Source: an uncultured Granulosicoccaceae bacterium
GTDB taxonomy: Bacteria; Pseudomonadota; Gammaproteobacteria; Granulosicoccales; Granulosicoccaceae
Direction: 5' to 3'
Length of the DNA: 64,000 bases
Assembly: GCA_937930305.1 (NCBI GenBank)
Contig: CALGLE010000039.1
Span: 1 to 64,000, forward strand
This document shows positions 8,913 through 18,033 of this stretch, one piece after another. Position 1 is the first letter of the stretch; each line of letters starts with the position of its first letter. Position numbers and translations under genes: made by a program. The notes under the pieces are model-generated. The model did not search any database. It was not told the origin of the DNA and saw only the letters and a list, made by a program, of their open reading frames with translations.

Positions 8913-9727
8913 CAGCTAGCCTTCCCCATGATCTCTTCTTCCATGTTCCAGATCATCTCCAGAATTTCTTCGCGGTTTTCGCCGAACTGTGCATGGTTTT
9001 TGACATCACGTAAGTCTTGCCCCAAACCCCATTCGGCGAAGGGCAGCCGGTATTCTTTGTGTAACCGCCCTGGGCGTGGCGCCATTACAAATAGGCGTTC
9101 TCCCAGTAGCAACGCCTCTTCAACCGAGTGCGTAATGATCATGATGGTTTTACCGGTTTCCTTCCATATCTTTAAAACCAGCGATTGCATTTTTTCACGC
9201 GTCAGTGCGTCCAGTGCACCCAAGGGTTCATCCATTAAAATGACATCCGGATCATTGATTAAGCATCGGGCTAAGGCCACCCGTTGTTGCATTCCGCCTG
9301 AGAGTTGATAGGTGGGTACATTGCCAAAGCCTTGTAGGCCCACAATATCCAACCATTCCTCGACTTTATTCGCCGTATCCTTCCTGTTCGCACCTTTCAT
9401 GCGCAAGCCAAAATCTACATTCTCAGCCACCGTCAACCACTCAAACAACGCACCTTGTTGAAACACCATGCCGCGTTCCACTCCTGGGCCATCAATCTCG
9501 TTCTCATCCAAGGATATAGAGCCACCGGTGGGCCTTAAAAACCCTGCGATTATGTTCAACAGCGTCGTTTTGCCGCAGCCGGAAGGCCCAAGTACAGAAA
9601 GCAGCTCGCCTTGTTTGAGCGTAAAAGACACATCCTTCAACGCGTGCACAGACTCCCCCTTAGGCGTCGTAAACACCATATTGAGGTTGTCAGAAATTAA
9701 ATCGGCCATAATCTTATTAGTATCCAC
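8912..9727 (-). CDS. TauB/SsuB/NitT-type ABC importer ATPase
   Basis: A 271-residue nucleotide-binding subunit with Walker A GPSGCGKTT near residues 52-60, the Q-loop in MVFQQGALFEWLTV, signature LSGGMQQRVALARC, Walker B ILMDEPLGALD and the H-loop His in ITHSVEEAL. This wording is typical of nitrate/sulfonate/taurine importers. It is translationally coupled to the permease by a one-base stop/start overlap and should hydrolyse ATP on the cytoplasmic face. It is the first gene of a two-gene operon ending at the terminator near 6.9 kb. The substrate is not determined. Confidence 0.92.
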   Translation of the reverse strand: MDTNKIMADLISDNLNMVFTTPKGESVHALKDVSFTLKQGELLSVLGPSGCGKTTLLNIIAGFLRPTGGSISLDENEIDGPGVERGMVFQQGALFEWLTVAENVDFGLRMKGANRKDTANKVEEWLDIVGLQGFGNVPTYQLSGGMQQRVALARCLINDPDVILMDEPLGALDALTREKMQSLVLKIWKETGKTIMIITHSVEEALLLGERLFVMAPRPGRLHKEYRLPFAEWGLGQDLRDVKNHAQFGENREEILEMIWNMEEEIMGKAS

Positions 9728-9932
9728 CGCGAATGTGCGTCTATGGTAGCCGGAACCGCCGCAGGATTAAATGCCAGGTTCCATTGCCTATTGGCACCAA
9801 TGAGACCCCGCCGCGTACGAACACGACAAATCGCCCTTAAAATGAACTTCTGTAAGGCGTGGAGAGTCCACTGTTAACCACTTAACTCACACGTTGCACG
9901 TGTCTCTCCCCTCAATTCAGCTAGGTTGGATT

Positions 9933-10835
9933 ATGCGAAACCCACGATGCCTAACAGCTGCGGCAGCCCTTCTCATTCTGACTGGCTGCGGCGGTGATGA
10001 CGGGGGGTCCGCGACGAATCAGAGAAGCGGCCAATTTTTGGATGCCGCCGTTGCCGGATTGAATTATCAATCGGACACTCGAAGCGGTCAAACCGATGCC
10101 AATGGCGAGTTTCAGTATTTGAGCGGTGAGAGCGTTACCTTTTCTATTGGCGAACTTGCGCTACCCACTGTAGAGGCCGCCCCGATTGTCACCGCTTTGA
10201 ACGTGTTCAACACCAACGACACCTTCAACACCTCCGTGGTGAATCTGAATCGGTTGCTGCAAAGTTTGGATGCAGACGGTGACCCCAACAATGGCATCGA
10301 TCTGACCGCACTGGAGGCAAGTCACACCCAAGGGCTGAACATTGACTTTGCCAGCCCGAATTTCGATGCTCAAGTGATTAATTTGGTTGCCAACAGTAAC
10401 AGCGAGACAACGGAATTGGTCTCAGCTTCTGCGGCTCAATCTCACTTTCAACAAACCTTAGAGGCCAACAATTTAACCGACTCGGGTTGCACAGCGGAGC
10501 ACCCCTTGGTTGGTTCCAATGCCGAATTCACCACCCGATTTCATGAGGTGGTTGGCACGCTGACAGTGGTCGATGATTGCACACTGGAAGTGAGCGGTTT
10601 TGGCTATGACGGCCTAGGCCCCAATGTGTTTTTCTACACCGGTAAAGACGGCGTTTTTCAAGGCCCAAGTGCCCGTCCGATTGGGCCCATGCTGAACGGG
10701 AAAGTATACGTTAATGACGCGTTTCGACTGACTCTACCTGAAGGTCTAAACTGGGATGAGGTGAACTCATTAAGCGTCTGGTGCGTCGAATTTCGAGTGA
10801 GTTTTGGTGACGCAGTTCTCACACCAGAATCTTAG
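9933..10835 (+). CDS. Hypothetical lipoprotein
   Basis: The start at 9933 gives a classic lipoprotein signal: two basic residues, a hydrophobic stretch and lipobox LTGC, followed by Gly/Asp-rich residues. An earlier frame start at 9894 would bury the signal. The mature part (about 280 residues) opens with FLDAAVAGLNY and GQTDANGEFQY segments, as in repeated beta-domains of secreted proteins. It later has ASPNFDAQVINLV and Cys-containing segments. I do not recognise a family with known function. It is divergent from the importer ATPase and followed by the GGDEF gene after about 100 bases; no functional link is visible. Confidence 0.75.
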   Translation: MRNPRCLTAAAALLILTGCGGDDGGSATNQRSGQFLDAAVAGLNYQSDTRSGQTDANGEFQYLSGESVTFSIGELALPTVEAAPIVTALNVFNTNDTFNTSVVNLNRLLQSLDADGDPNNGIDLTALEASHTQGLNIDFASPNFDAQVINLVANSNSETTELVSASAAQSHFQQTLEANNLTDSGCTAEHPLVGSNAEFTTRFHEVVGTLTVVDDCTLEVSGFGYDGLGPNVFFYTGKDGVFQGPSARPIGPMLNGKVYVNDAFRLTLPEGLNWDEVNSLSVWCVEFRVSFGDAVLTPES

Positions 10836-10934
10836 TAAATTTCCATCTTCCACACACCCCAGGAGGGTTTTCAGAAAACGCCCAATCAGCCGCTACGTTA
10901 GCTGAGGGGAGACTCTGCGGTATCAAGGTCTTCA

Positions 10935-12611
10935 TTGAATAATCAGGTTGTTGCAAGGGTGCATAAGCCGGTGTTGAAAACTTCCAATCGAATCGAGCGA
11001 AGAGCGCTTATCGGTTTAGCCATTTTCTTGGTGGTTTGCTGTGTGGGTATTGTGCTCACAGCAAAAAGTTTATCCACATCCATGAGTGGAATAGTCGCGC
11101 TCGTCTTTTGGCTGCTGGGCATGGCAAGCACCGCTGGACTAAGCGTTTTCTCTTTAAAGCTGTATCGTCAGAACCAGCAGCTTGCAGAAACCAGCAATGT
11201 AGAAAGTCATGCGGCGATGCACGACCCATTAACAGGTGTTGCCAACCGTCGCCAATTTGAACAGCGACTCGATAATTTGGTGAATGACGATAAGCCCAAC
11301 CATGTGCTGTTGATGTTGGATTTAGATCGCTTCAAACCCATCAATGATTTGCACGGGCACGCAGCCGGTGATGCACTGCTTATAGAAATATCGAACGGTT
11401 TGGCCAGTATTGTTGGTTCAAAAGATACGGTCGCGAGGCTCGGCGGGGATGAATTCGCCATATTGTTAAAGTCTACCAATGCGCAAGTTGCCGAAGCAGT
11501 GGCAACACGAGCGCTAGATTTTGTGGCCAAATTCCGATTGAATTGGGAAGGCAACCGACTCAGTGTGGGCACCAGTATCGGTATGGTGGCCATTGATGCC
11601 CCAGGTAACACCAGTGCTGCGCTGATGGCTGTAGCCGATGAAGCACTCTATGCAGCGAAAGAAGCCGGACGCGGTGTGGCCTTCATTGCCACACCCGGTG
11701 ATTCCATAGGTGAACCCTACACTTTCGAAAAGATGGAGTCCGATGTAACACAACCAGCCGGTGAACTGCGTAGCCATGAACCCGAGGACGGCAGACAGCC
11801 TGAGCTATACGCTAACGAGATTGCCTACTTAAACGTTCCGAACTTGGAAGCAGAAACCCGCAGCGGCTCGCGTCGTCGACACAACATAAAACATTGGGTG
11901 TTAACCCAGCCCCGCACGATTGGTGATCACGTATCACCGGGTATGCAAGTGCGTGAATTAATAGAAAATGCTGCAACACGCGCCGATGGCGGTGCAAACT
12001 TTGCGCGCTGGGTTTTGGTCAACACGTTAAATGCTGCGTCACGGTTTAAACCTGCAGAGATTGATCAACTGGGTTTTGTTTTACCGATTCCCGCACACGC
12101 AGTTATTACTGAACCTAAGCTTGGTGAGGAACTGATGCGCATCAATGCCTTGGCGCACAACCCGCTACGCCATTACACCTTTTTACTCTATGGGGTGGGC
12201 GCGTTGTACAACGCACCGGAAATCCAAGAATTCCAAAAACGCTTAGCAGTCAGTGACGTAGGGCTTGCCTTTGAAATTACCAGCAGTACTTTGGATGTGC
12301 TAGCGCCTTTAAATCACGCCGCTTTTGACGAAGTCTATTTAGGCCGACAGCTCAGCCGAAATCTAAGACCAGGCACACCAGCTTTCGCCGGGGTGGAGTC
12401 ATTACTGGCAGTCGCCAAACAAGGCGGTACCGCCGTCGTGGCATCGAACGTAGAAACCGAAGAAGAAGTGCGCCACCTAGCCCACATGGGCGTATTCCGA
12501 TTCAGTGGCGAATTCATCGGAGAACCCGCCCCGTTATATTCCTTATTAAGCCAGCTGCATTCTAAAGACGAGGCCGAAGTGCAAGCGACGCGACTGGATA
12601 AATCAGCCTAG
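10935..12611 (+). CDS. Membrane GGDEF protein with degenerate EAL-like C-terminal domain
   Basis: The protein has two N-terminal helices (about residues 27-47 and 53-75). A diguanylate cyclase domain follows: it starts at DPLTGVANRR, has the metal-binding LDLDRFKPIND segment and the intact active-site motif RLGGDEF with GGDEF at residues 170-174. It should make cyclic di-GMP at the inner membrane. The C-terminal region (about 325-540) keeps EAL-like spacing and fold hints such as SRNLRPGTPAFAGVESLL and GVFRFSGEFIGEP. However, it lacks the ExL motif and metal-binding acids, so it is probably a non-catalytic sensor. The start is TTG with AAGG six bases upstream; no in-frame ATG precedes the helices. 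Confidence 0.85.
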   Translation: MNNQVVARVHKPVLKTSNRIERRALIGLAIFLVVCCVGIVLTAKSLSTSMSGIVALVFWLLGMASTAGLSVFSLKLYRQNQQLAETSNVESHAAMHDPLTGVANRRQFEQRLDNLVNDDKPNHVLLMLDLDRFKPINDLHGHAAGDALLIEISNGLASIVGSKDTVARLGGDEFAILLKSTNAQVAEAVATRALDFVAKFRLNWEGNRLSVGTSIGMVAIDAPGNTSAALMAVADEALYAAKEAGRGVAFIATPGDSIGEPYTFEKMESDVTQPAGELRSHEPEDGRQPELYANEIAYLNVPNLEAETRSGSRRRHNIKHWVLTQPRTIGDHVSPGMQVRELIENAATRADGGANFARWVLVNTLNAASRFKPAEIDQLGFVLPIPAHAVITEPKLGEELMRINALAHNPLRHYTFLLYGVGALYNAPEIQEFQKRLAVSDVGLAFEITSSTLDVLAPLNHAAFDEVYLGRQLSRNLRPGTPAFAGVESLLAVAKQGGTAVVASNVETEEEVRHLAHMGVFRFSGEFIGEPAPLYSLLSQLHSKDEAEVQATRLDKSA

Positions 12612-12612
12612 T

Positions 12613-15039
12613 TTAAGAATTCGATCTTGGGCGTTCGTTAGCAGGATCAAACAACGGCTCCGTGCCAACAGATGCATCCCGCCATTCACCAAAGACTTGG
12701 ACTTGTACTTTGGTATCTGCCTTGGCTAGATCGGTTCGCATGTAACCTAAGGCAATACTTTTTTCTATGCAATGCCCGTATCCACCGGAGGTGACATAAC
12801 CCACAATGTCCTGCCCGTGGCGAATGGGGCATCCGTAAATGGCTTCGGTTTCCCCATCGGCTAACAACAACGGCACAAACACATCGGGTAGCCCACCATC
12901 CAGCTCGGCTTGCATCGCGGCTTTTCCGATAAAGGCCGGTTTATCCAAGTTGACGAAACGATCCAATCCAGAACGCAGCGGTGAGTACTCACTGTCGAGT
13001 TCCACTTTCCAAGCGCGGTAGCATTTTTCTAATCGCATGGATTCCATGGCGTACATGCCAAAATCTCGCACATCCAGGGCTTTACCAGCATCCATTAAGG
13101 CGTCATAGACCGCTAACGTATCATCCGGACTGACGTGTAGCTCCCAACCTAATTCACCCACGTAATTCACCCGTAAAGCACGCACATTGGCTTCGCCAAT
13201 TTGCAACGCTTGATAACTGAGCCACGGGAAAGACGCATTGTCTAAACTGGCGTTGGTTAGTTTTTGCAGTAGCTTTCTAGAATCCGGGCCAGCCACCACT
13301 AAGGTGTCCCAAGAAGCTGTAACGTCGGTGAGTTCAATTTGGTGTTGGGCAGGTAAATGCTCTTGCAACCATTGCATATCGTGCCACTTAGCCGCTGCTG
13401 CCGATATCAATAGAAAATGATTGTCATCCAAACGTGTGATGGTTAATTCACACATCACGCCACCGTCAGGCGCGCAGAAGTAAGACAAGGTTAAGCGATT
13501 TTGTTTTGGTAAATTACCCGCGATTAAAGAATCCAACCAGTCGGCGCAACCCTCACCCTTAACTTCGTATTTTGAAAATCCCCCTAAATCTAATACACCC
13601 ACTTTGGATCGAACGTGTCGACATTCATCCCCCACCCGATCAAACCAATGTTCACGGTGGTAACTGGCATCCGCATCCGTCACATCGCCATCTTGCGGGA
13701 ACCAAATCGCTCTTTCCCAGCCGCCTCGAGCGCCAAATTGTGCGCCCTTATCTTTCAAGCGTTCATACACGGGCGTGGTTAATGCGGGACGACCAGCCGG
13801 CCATTCATCATGTGGGAAAGCGATTGCGTATTCGCGTTGATACAACTCAGTGGCGCGCGCCACCACGTATTTTTGATCGGCGTATTCGGTGTAGCGCCGC
13901 GGATCAACCGACCATAAATCCCATTCAGGTTTACCATCGATGATGTACTCAGCCATGGACTTACCAGCACCGCCACCTTGGCAAATACCAAAACTAAAAC
14001 TGTTGCAATGGAAAAAATTCGGTAAGCCAAACGCAGGTCCGATGTAGGGTAAGCCATCGGGTGCATAAGGAATGGGGCCGTTAATAACGCGTTGCACACC
14101 CACTGTACCTAATATCGGCATGCGTTCGCAGGCACGTTCGATGTACCACTCCAGTCGATCCAAATCATCCGCGTACAGTTCGTAAGCAAAGTTATCGGGC
14201 ACCTTCCCATCGGCCCAGTGTGGCGTGGCACCCCATTCATAGGGGCCCAAAATTAAACCTTGCTTCTCTTGCCGCAAGTAATAGGAATCATCCGGATCAC
14301 GCACCAGCGGCAGAAGGTCACTCAAGGCTTCTAATTCAGGGATGGATTCGGTAACCAAGTATTGGTGTTCCATGGTGGCAATCGGTAAAAACTTACCCGC
14401 CATGTCGGCCACTTCATGCCCACGATAACCGCCCGCGTTAACAATATATTCACACGTGATATTGCCCTTATCGGTTTTCACCAGCCATTCGTTATTCTCT
14501 GTGCGTTCAAATCCAGTCACGCGCGTAAAGCGATTTACTTCAGCGCCCATGGCTCTGGATTTAGACGCTAGCGCTTGGGTTAACTGGCTGGGATCAATGT
14601 CCCCATCGTTCGGATCCCATAAAGCACCGACCAAGCCGTGGTCTTCTAAATACGGATGACGCTTCTTCATCTCTGCGTTGTCGATCAGCTCGTAGCCTAA
14701 ACCCATGGCGTTGGCCATGGCGGTTACGTGTTGAAATTCTTCCCAACGTGCTTGATTTTGCGCTAAGCGAATTGAACCGGTTTGGTGATACGCGAAGGGG
14801 TAATCTTCTTGATCATGCAGTTCGGCATACAACTGGGTACTGTAGTGCTGCAACTTAATAATGTTGCGAGATGAAGAAAAGGTGGGGATATTGCCCGCTG
14901 CGTGCCACGTTGACCCCGACGTAAGTTCATCCATCTCCACCAGCACGGTGTCAGTCCAGCCACTTTTTGCCAGGTGGTAAAGAGTGCTTGCACCAACAAC
15001 TCCACCACCGATAACTACGACGCGCGCATGTGATTTCAA
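12613..15039 (-). CDS. FAD-dependent dimethylglycine/sarcosine dehydrogenase-like protein with GcvT domain
   Basis: An 808-residue protein in two parts. The N-terminal FAD oxidoreductase has the dinucleotide-binding GGGVVGAST near residues 11-19 and the STWHAAG motif. His46 in that motif matches the residue that carries covalent FAD in mammalian dimethylglycine and sarcosine dehydrogenases. The C-terminal half is a folate-binding GcvT/aminomethyltransferase domain (YVGELGWELH, MRLEKCYRAW). Such enzymes remove an N-methyl group and pass formaldehyde to tetrahydrofolate. It lies 8 bases after the MttB-family gene and is probably co-transcribed with it. The exact substrate (dimethylglycine, sarcosine, N-methyl amino acid) is not resolved. 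Confidence 0.88.
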   Translation of the reverse strand: MKSHARVVVIGGGVVGASTLYHLAKSGWTDTVLVEMDELTSGSTWHAAGNIPTFSSSRNIIKLQHYSTQLYAELHDQEDYPFAYHQTGSIRLAQNQARWEEFQHVTAMANAMGLGYELIDNAEMKKRHPYLEDHGLVGALWDPNDGDIDPSQLTQALASKSRAMGAEVNRFTRVTGFERTENNEWLVKTDKGNITCEYIVNAGGYRGHEVADMAGKFLPIATMEHQYLVTESIPELEALSDLLPLVRDPDDSYYLRQEKQGLILGPYEWGATPHWADGKVPDNFAYELYADDLDRLEWYIERACERMPILGTVGVQRVINGPIPYAPDGLPYIGPAFGLPNFFHCNSFSFGICQGGGAGKSMAEYIIDGKPEWDLWSVDPRRYTEYADQKYVVARATELYQREYAIAFPHDEWPAGRPALTTPVYERLKDKGAQFGARGGWERAIWFPQDGDVTDADASYHREHWFDRVGDECRHVRSKVGVLDLGGFSKYEVKGEGCADWLDSLIAGNLPKQNRLTLSYFCAPDGGVMCELTITRLDDNHFLLISAAAAKWHDMQWLQEHLPAQHQIELTDVTASWDTLVVAGPDSRKLLQKLTNASLDNASFPWLSYQALQIGEANVRALRVNYVGELGWELHVSPDDTLAVYDALMDAGKALDVRDFGMYAMESMRLEKCYRAWKVELDSEYSPLRSGLDRFVNLDKPAFIGKAAMQAELDGGLPDVFVPLLLADGETEAIYGCPIRHGQDIVGYVTSGGYGHCIEKSIALGYMRTDLAKADTKVQVQVFGEWRDASVGTEPLFDPANERPRSNS

Positions 15040-15047
15040 AATAGTTC

Positions 15048-16610
15048 CTAAGCTGTGTCTGGTGCAACGTTTCTTTCAACCAACACATTAAATTCTTTTC
15101 GAATTTGAGTATCGGTCTCATCCGACACATGCACAGGGTGATGCGTCGCCAAGATCTCATCAACACGCTTTCGTGCTGTAGTAATGAGATCGGGTTTGTT
15201 TTGTTCCACCCATTCTTTGGGACTGGTGCGATCCCCCACTTCTGGATACACATACTCTTTTTGCATCAAATCCAGTGTTTGCCCGTGACCTAAAAAGTGC
15301 GAGGGGCCATCCACACACACATCCCGCATGGCTTGCAATGACAAGGTTTCATCATTCACTTCAATACCTCTGACTGTGCGATTGATGGCCCCCAACATGT
15401 CATTGTCGATCACCATGCTTTCAAAGCTGCATCCCAGCAAAGAGGCGTGCATGCCTGCCGATTCGTAAACTAGATTCGCGCCGCTATGGGCGGCCAGCGT
15501 AACGGTATAGCCTTTTTCAAACCCCGACTGCGCATCCGGTAATTTTGCATCGGTCATACCCGCGGCAATGCCGGTGGGTAAATCGTAGTATCGACCCATC
15601 TGACCACACGCTGCCATTAACACCGCTTGCTCACCACTCCCTCCGCTCATTGCTCCTGTGCGTAAGTCGGACACGAATGGCCAAGTGCCATACATGGCAG
15701 GATGCCCAGGAACCATTAGGTTTACCCAAACCAACCCAGCTAGCACTTCGGCCACCTCTTGCACCACGCTGCCAGCTAAGGCCGCTGGACTGGTCGCACC
15801 GGCTTGACCGGCCGCTAACAACAACACCGGCATACCGCCGCGAACGGCCACTTCCAAACACGCGCAGGCATCTTCAGCAAATCGCAAAGGCGGTACAACA
15901 AAACAATTCGATTGACTCACAAACGGACGCTGACGCCATTGTTTTTCTCCGCCAGCTATGACGTGCAACATTTTTAAAGAGGCTTCCACATGTTCTGGCA
16001 TAACCCAGCTACTGCCCACGTGCTTTGATGTACCCGCAACGGCGGCGTAACAGGTATTGAAATCCATGTCGTACGGATCGGACACATCACGGGCGACCAA
16101 GCAGCGCTGGAAATAATGGATATGATCCATTCGGTCCACCAAGCGCGCCATGTCATACAAATCTTTTAGATTTGATTCGCGATAGTGTTTGTTTTCAATA
16201 TCAACGATGTGAACCGCAGCCCCTGCGGTTCCGAAATACACCTTGTTGCCGGTGATTTCCATATCGTGTTTTGGGTCTTGCCCGTGCAACACAAAATTTC
16301 GGCCGCAATTGGCGAGGGTGTCTTCAACCAAAGCACGAGGAAAATACAAACGCCCGTCTTTGTATGTGCCGCCCGCCTTCGTAACGGCTTCAATACAAGA
16401 GGGAATCGCTTGTGACAAGCCAATGTTTTCCAAGGTTTCCATGACCGCCTCATTCACTTTGTGAACATCAGCGTCTGCTAACGGCTGGAACCCCCCGCCG
16501 GACATCCCTGGCCTAACCGCTCGGTCCTCTTCAGCTAAGGGGGCTGCTCTTAACGCGCGCTTGGCTGCACGGGCACCTCGGCGCTTTGGCGCTGTGGGGC
16601 TTGCACTCAT
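15048..16610 (-). CDS. MttB-superfamily (trimethylamine/glycine betaine) methyltransferase
   Basis: A 520-residue cytoplasmic protein of the COG5598 MttB superfamily. It has the typical N-terminal region (ETLENIGL, PRALVEDTL), the TAGAAVHIVD segment and the Gly-rich barrel part (GMTDAKLPDAQSGFEKG, YESAGMHASLLGCSFE). The frame runs through without an amber codon, so it belongs to the pyrrolysine-less branch. That branch includes MtgB, which demethylates glycine betaine onto a corrinoid protein. No corrinoid-binding protein is encoded in the window, so its methyl acceptor must lie elsewhere or differ. It is the first gene of a two-gene unit with the DMGDH-like enzyme, divided by 140 bases from the upstream regulator. 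Confidence 0.85.
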   Translation of the reverse strand: MSASPTAPKRRGARAAKRALRAAPLAEEDRAVRPGMSGGGFQPLADADVHKVNEAVMETLENIGLSQAIPSCIEAVTKAGGTYKDGRLYFPRALVEDTLANCGRNFVLHGQDPKHDMEITGNKVYFGTAGAAVHIVDIENKHYRESNLKDLYDMARLVDRMDHIHYFQRCLVARDVSDPYDMDFNTCYAAVAGTSKHVGSSWVMPEHVEASLKMLHVIAGGEKQWRQRPFVSQSNCFVVPPLRFAEDACACLEVAVRGGMPVLLLAAGQAGATSPAALAGSVVQEVAEVLAGLVWVNLMVPGHPAMYGTWPFVSDLRTGAMSGGSGEQAVLMAACGQMGRYYDLPTGIAAGMTDAKLPDAQSGFEKGYTVTLAAHSGANLVYESAGMHASLLGCSFESMVIDNDMLGAINRTVRGIEVNDETLSLQAMRDVCVDGPSHFLGHGQTLDLMQKEYVYPEVGDRTSPKEWVEQNKPDLITTARKRVDEILATHHPVHVSDETDTQIRKEFNVLVERNVAPDTA

Positions 16611-16750
16611 ATGAAACCTCGTCCGATCGGAAGGTGAGACTCATTGGCCTCAGGATTGGGCAATGAATGCCTCTTACCGGATTATTGGCATCGGGAGCGC
16701 ATTTGGGAAGCTAAACCGCGACAACATAACGTGCCGAGGCGACGTATGAT

Positions 16751-17755
16751 TCAGCGGCGTCGTTGCCCAAAATGTTGTTGACGTAAATCGGTCGGGCTTT
16801 GTCCGAAAAAAGCTCGGAATCGTTTGGAGAAATGATCGGCTGAACTAAACCCACAGGCGTCAGCAATTTCTAACACCGACATGCTGGTTTGCAATAACAG
16901 ATTGTGTCCTGCCCTCAGCCGAATTTGTTGATAGTGCATGGTGGGGGTGGCATCCAGATGTGCACGAAATAAGCGTTCCAATTGGCGTTTGGACAAGTTC
17001 ACCATGTTGGCTAATTCTTCACTGCGTAGCGGCGTATCGATGTTCGCCTCCATCAGCTCGATCGCACTGACCAGCTTGGGGTGAAAAATGCCATCGCGTT
17101 CCACCACGCTCATGCGTTGCGATTCATTCGAATTACGGATGGTGCTGTGCACGAACAATTCAGCCGCTTTTGATGCCAATTCATGCCCGTGGTCTTCAGA
17201 CACCATGGTAAGCATCATGTCCAAGGCGGCGTCTCCGCCCGAACAGGTGAACAAATTACCGTCAATTTCAAACAACTCGCTAGACACTTTAAGGTGGGGG
17301 AATTCTTGGCGAAAACCGGGCAAATTCTCCCAATGCACGGTGCATCGGCGAGAGCCAATTAAATTAGCACGTGCCAACAGATAACTGCCCGTATCTAGTG
17401 CTCCCATGCGCACACCACGACCACTGAGCCGCCGCAGTGCGCGCAAAGTATTTGGGTTGCTGGCCGGTTGAGGGTCGTGCGGGCCACACACAATGAGCCG
17501 GTCTAATTTCCAATCATCGCTGAACGGATCGTCTGCAGCCAAACTCAGGCCATTGGAAGCGATAACCGGTTCCCCAGATTCGCTGAATATTTGCCAGCTG
17601 TAATGCTGCTGATCGCTGTACCGGTTTGCCGCCCGAAGTGGCTCCAGTGCGGATATAAACGGCAGCATCGCAAACGTGTGGCACAGCAGAAAGCCGACGT
17701 GTTGTTGCCCTCTTTCCGAGTGAACACCCAATGATTCAAGCATGTTCGACGTCAT
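16751..17755 (-). CDS. GlxA/GbdR-like AraC-family transcriptional regulator
   Basis: The N-terminal part is a DJ-1/PfpI-like domain (VGFLLCHTFAMLPF onward). Where active members keep a Cys, this one has DTGSYLLA, so it is a ligand sensor rather than an enzyme. The C-terminal about 100 residues form a double helix-turn-helix AraC domain (MVNLSKRQLERLF; LEIADACGFSSADHFSKRFRAFFG). The organisation matches GbdR and CdhR, the regulators of glycine betaine and carnitine catabolism. It precedes the MttB-family and DMGDH-like genes in the same direction, which supports a role in methylamine use. I use the ATG at 17755; the frame extends to 17836 but the extra residues look unlike a protein start and neither has a strong ribosome site. 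Confidence 0.83.
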   Translation of the reverse strand: MTSNMLESLGVHSERGQQHVGFLLCHTFAMLPFISALEPLRAANRYSDQQHYSWQIFSESGEPVIASNGLSLAADDPFSDDWKLDRLIVCGPHDPQPASNPNTLRALRRLSGRGVRMGALDTGSYLLARANLIGSRRCTVHWENLPGFRQEFPHLKVSSELFEIDGNLFTCSGGDAALDMMLTMVSEDHGHELASKAAELFVHSTIRNSNESQRMSVVERDGIFHPKLVSAIELMEANIDTPLRSEELANMVNLSKRQLERLFRAHLDATPTMHYQQIRLRAGHNLLLQTSMSVLEIADACGFSSADHFSKRFRAFFGQSPTDLRQQHFGQRRR

Positions 17756-17900
17756 ATTAGAAGGAGGTTTTCTACAAACATAGTGGGTGTGGAGCGGCGT
17801 TTTGGCGCGTGGAATGTCGCGATAGGACGGAAACATAACACGGTTTGGCCTCAGAGATCACCCTTATAGATTGACTCAGGCCATCCATGGCCTTCGCCCC

Positions 17901-17915
17901 CGCGCAAATTGCGCG
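17901..17915. promoter_or_regulatory. GC-rich palindrome upstream of the regulator gene
   Basis: A perfect palindrome with 7-base arms CGCGCAA and TTGCGCG around one A. It sits about 150 bases upstream of the likely regulator start, next to the larger palindrome at 17921-17944. It may be an operator for autoregulation or chance; no binding consensus is recognised. Confidence 0.35.
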
Positions 17916-17920
17916 CGCCC

Positions 17921-17944
17921 CAAATCGTCAGTCCTGACGATTTG
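17921..17944. promoter_or_regulatory. Perfect 11-base-arm inverted repeat upstream of the regulator gene
   Basis: Arms of 11 bases (17921-17931 and 17934-17944, core ATCGTCAG/CTGACGAT) flank a two-base centre. It lies between the tRNA-Ser terminator and the GlxA-like gene. Such a tight palindrome fits a dimeric repressor operator or a hairpin. It is not followed by a T-run on either strand, so it is not a standard terminator. Confidence 0.45.
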
Positions 17945-18000
17945 ACGAACCCTTGGCTTCTCATCCCTCACTGTAGGTTCTTGATGAGTTCTTGCGGACA

Positions 18001-18025
18001 CAAAAAAACCCACGTTCTGTGGGTT
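18001..18025 (-). terminator. Terminator downstream of tRNA-Ser
   Basis: Stem AACCCAC (18007-18013) / GTGGGTT (18019-18025) with a 5-base loop. On the minus strand it is followed by a run of T. It begins nine bases past the encoded CCA of tRNA-Ser and ends the tRNA transcript. Confidence 0.85.
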
Positions 18026-18033
18026 CAGTGTGA

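Noticed and set aside
10836-10934. Cyclic di-GMP riboswitch before the GGDEF gene
   Set aside because: The region has short inverted repeats but no recognisable GEMM core.
15048-16610. Pyrrolysine-containing MttB
   Set aside because: The frame has no internal amber codon, so it belongs to the pyrrolysine-less branch.
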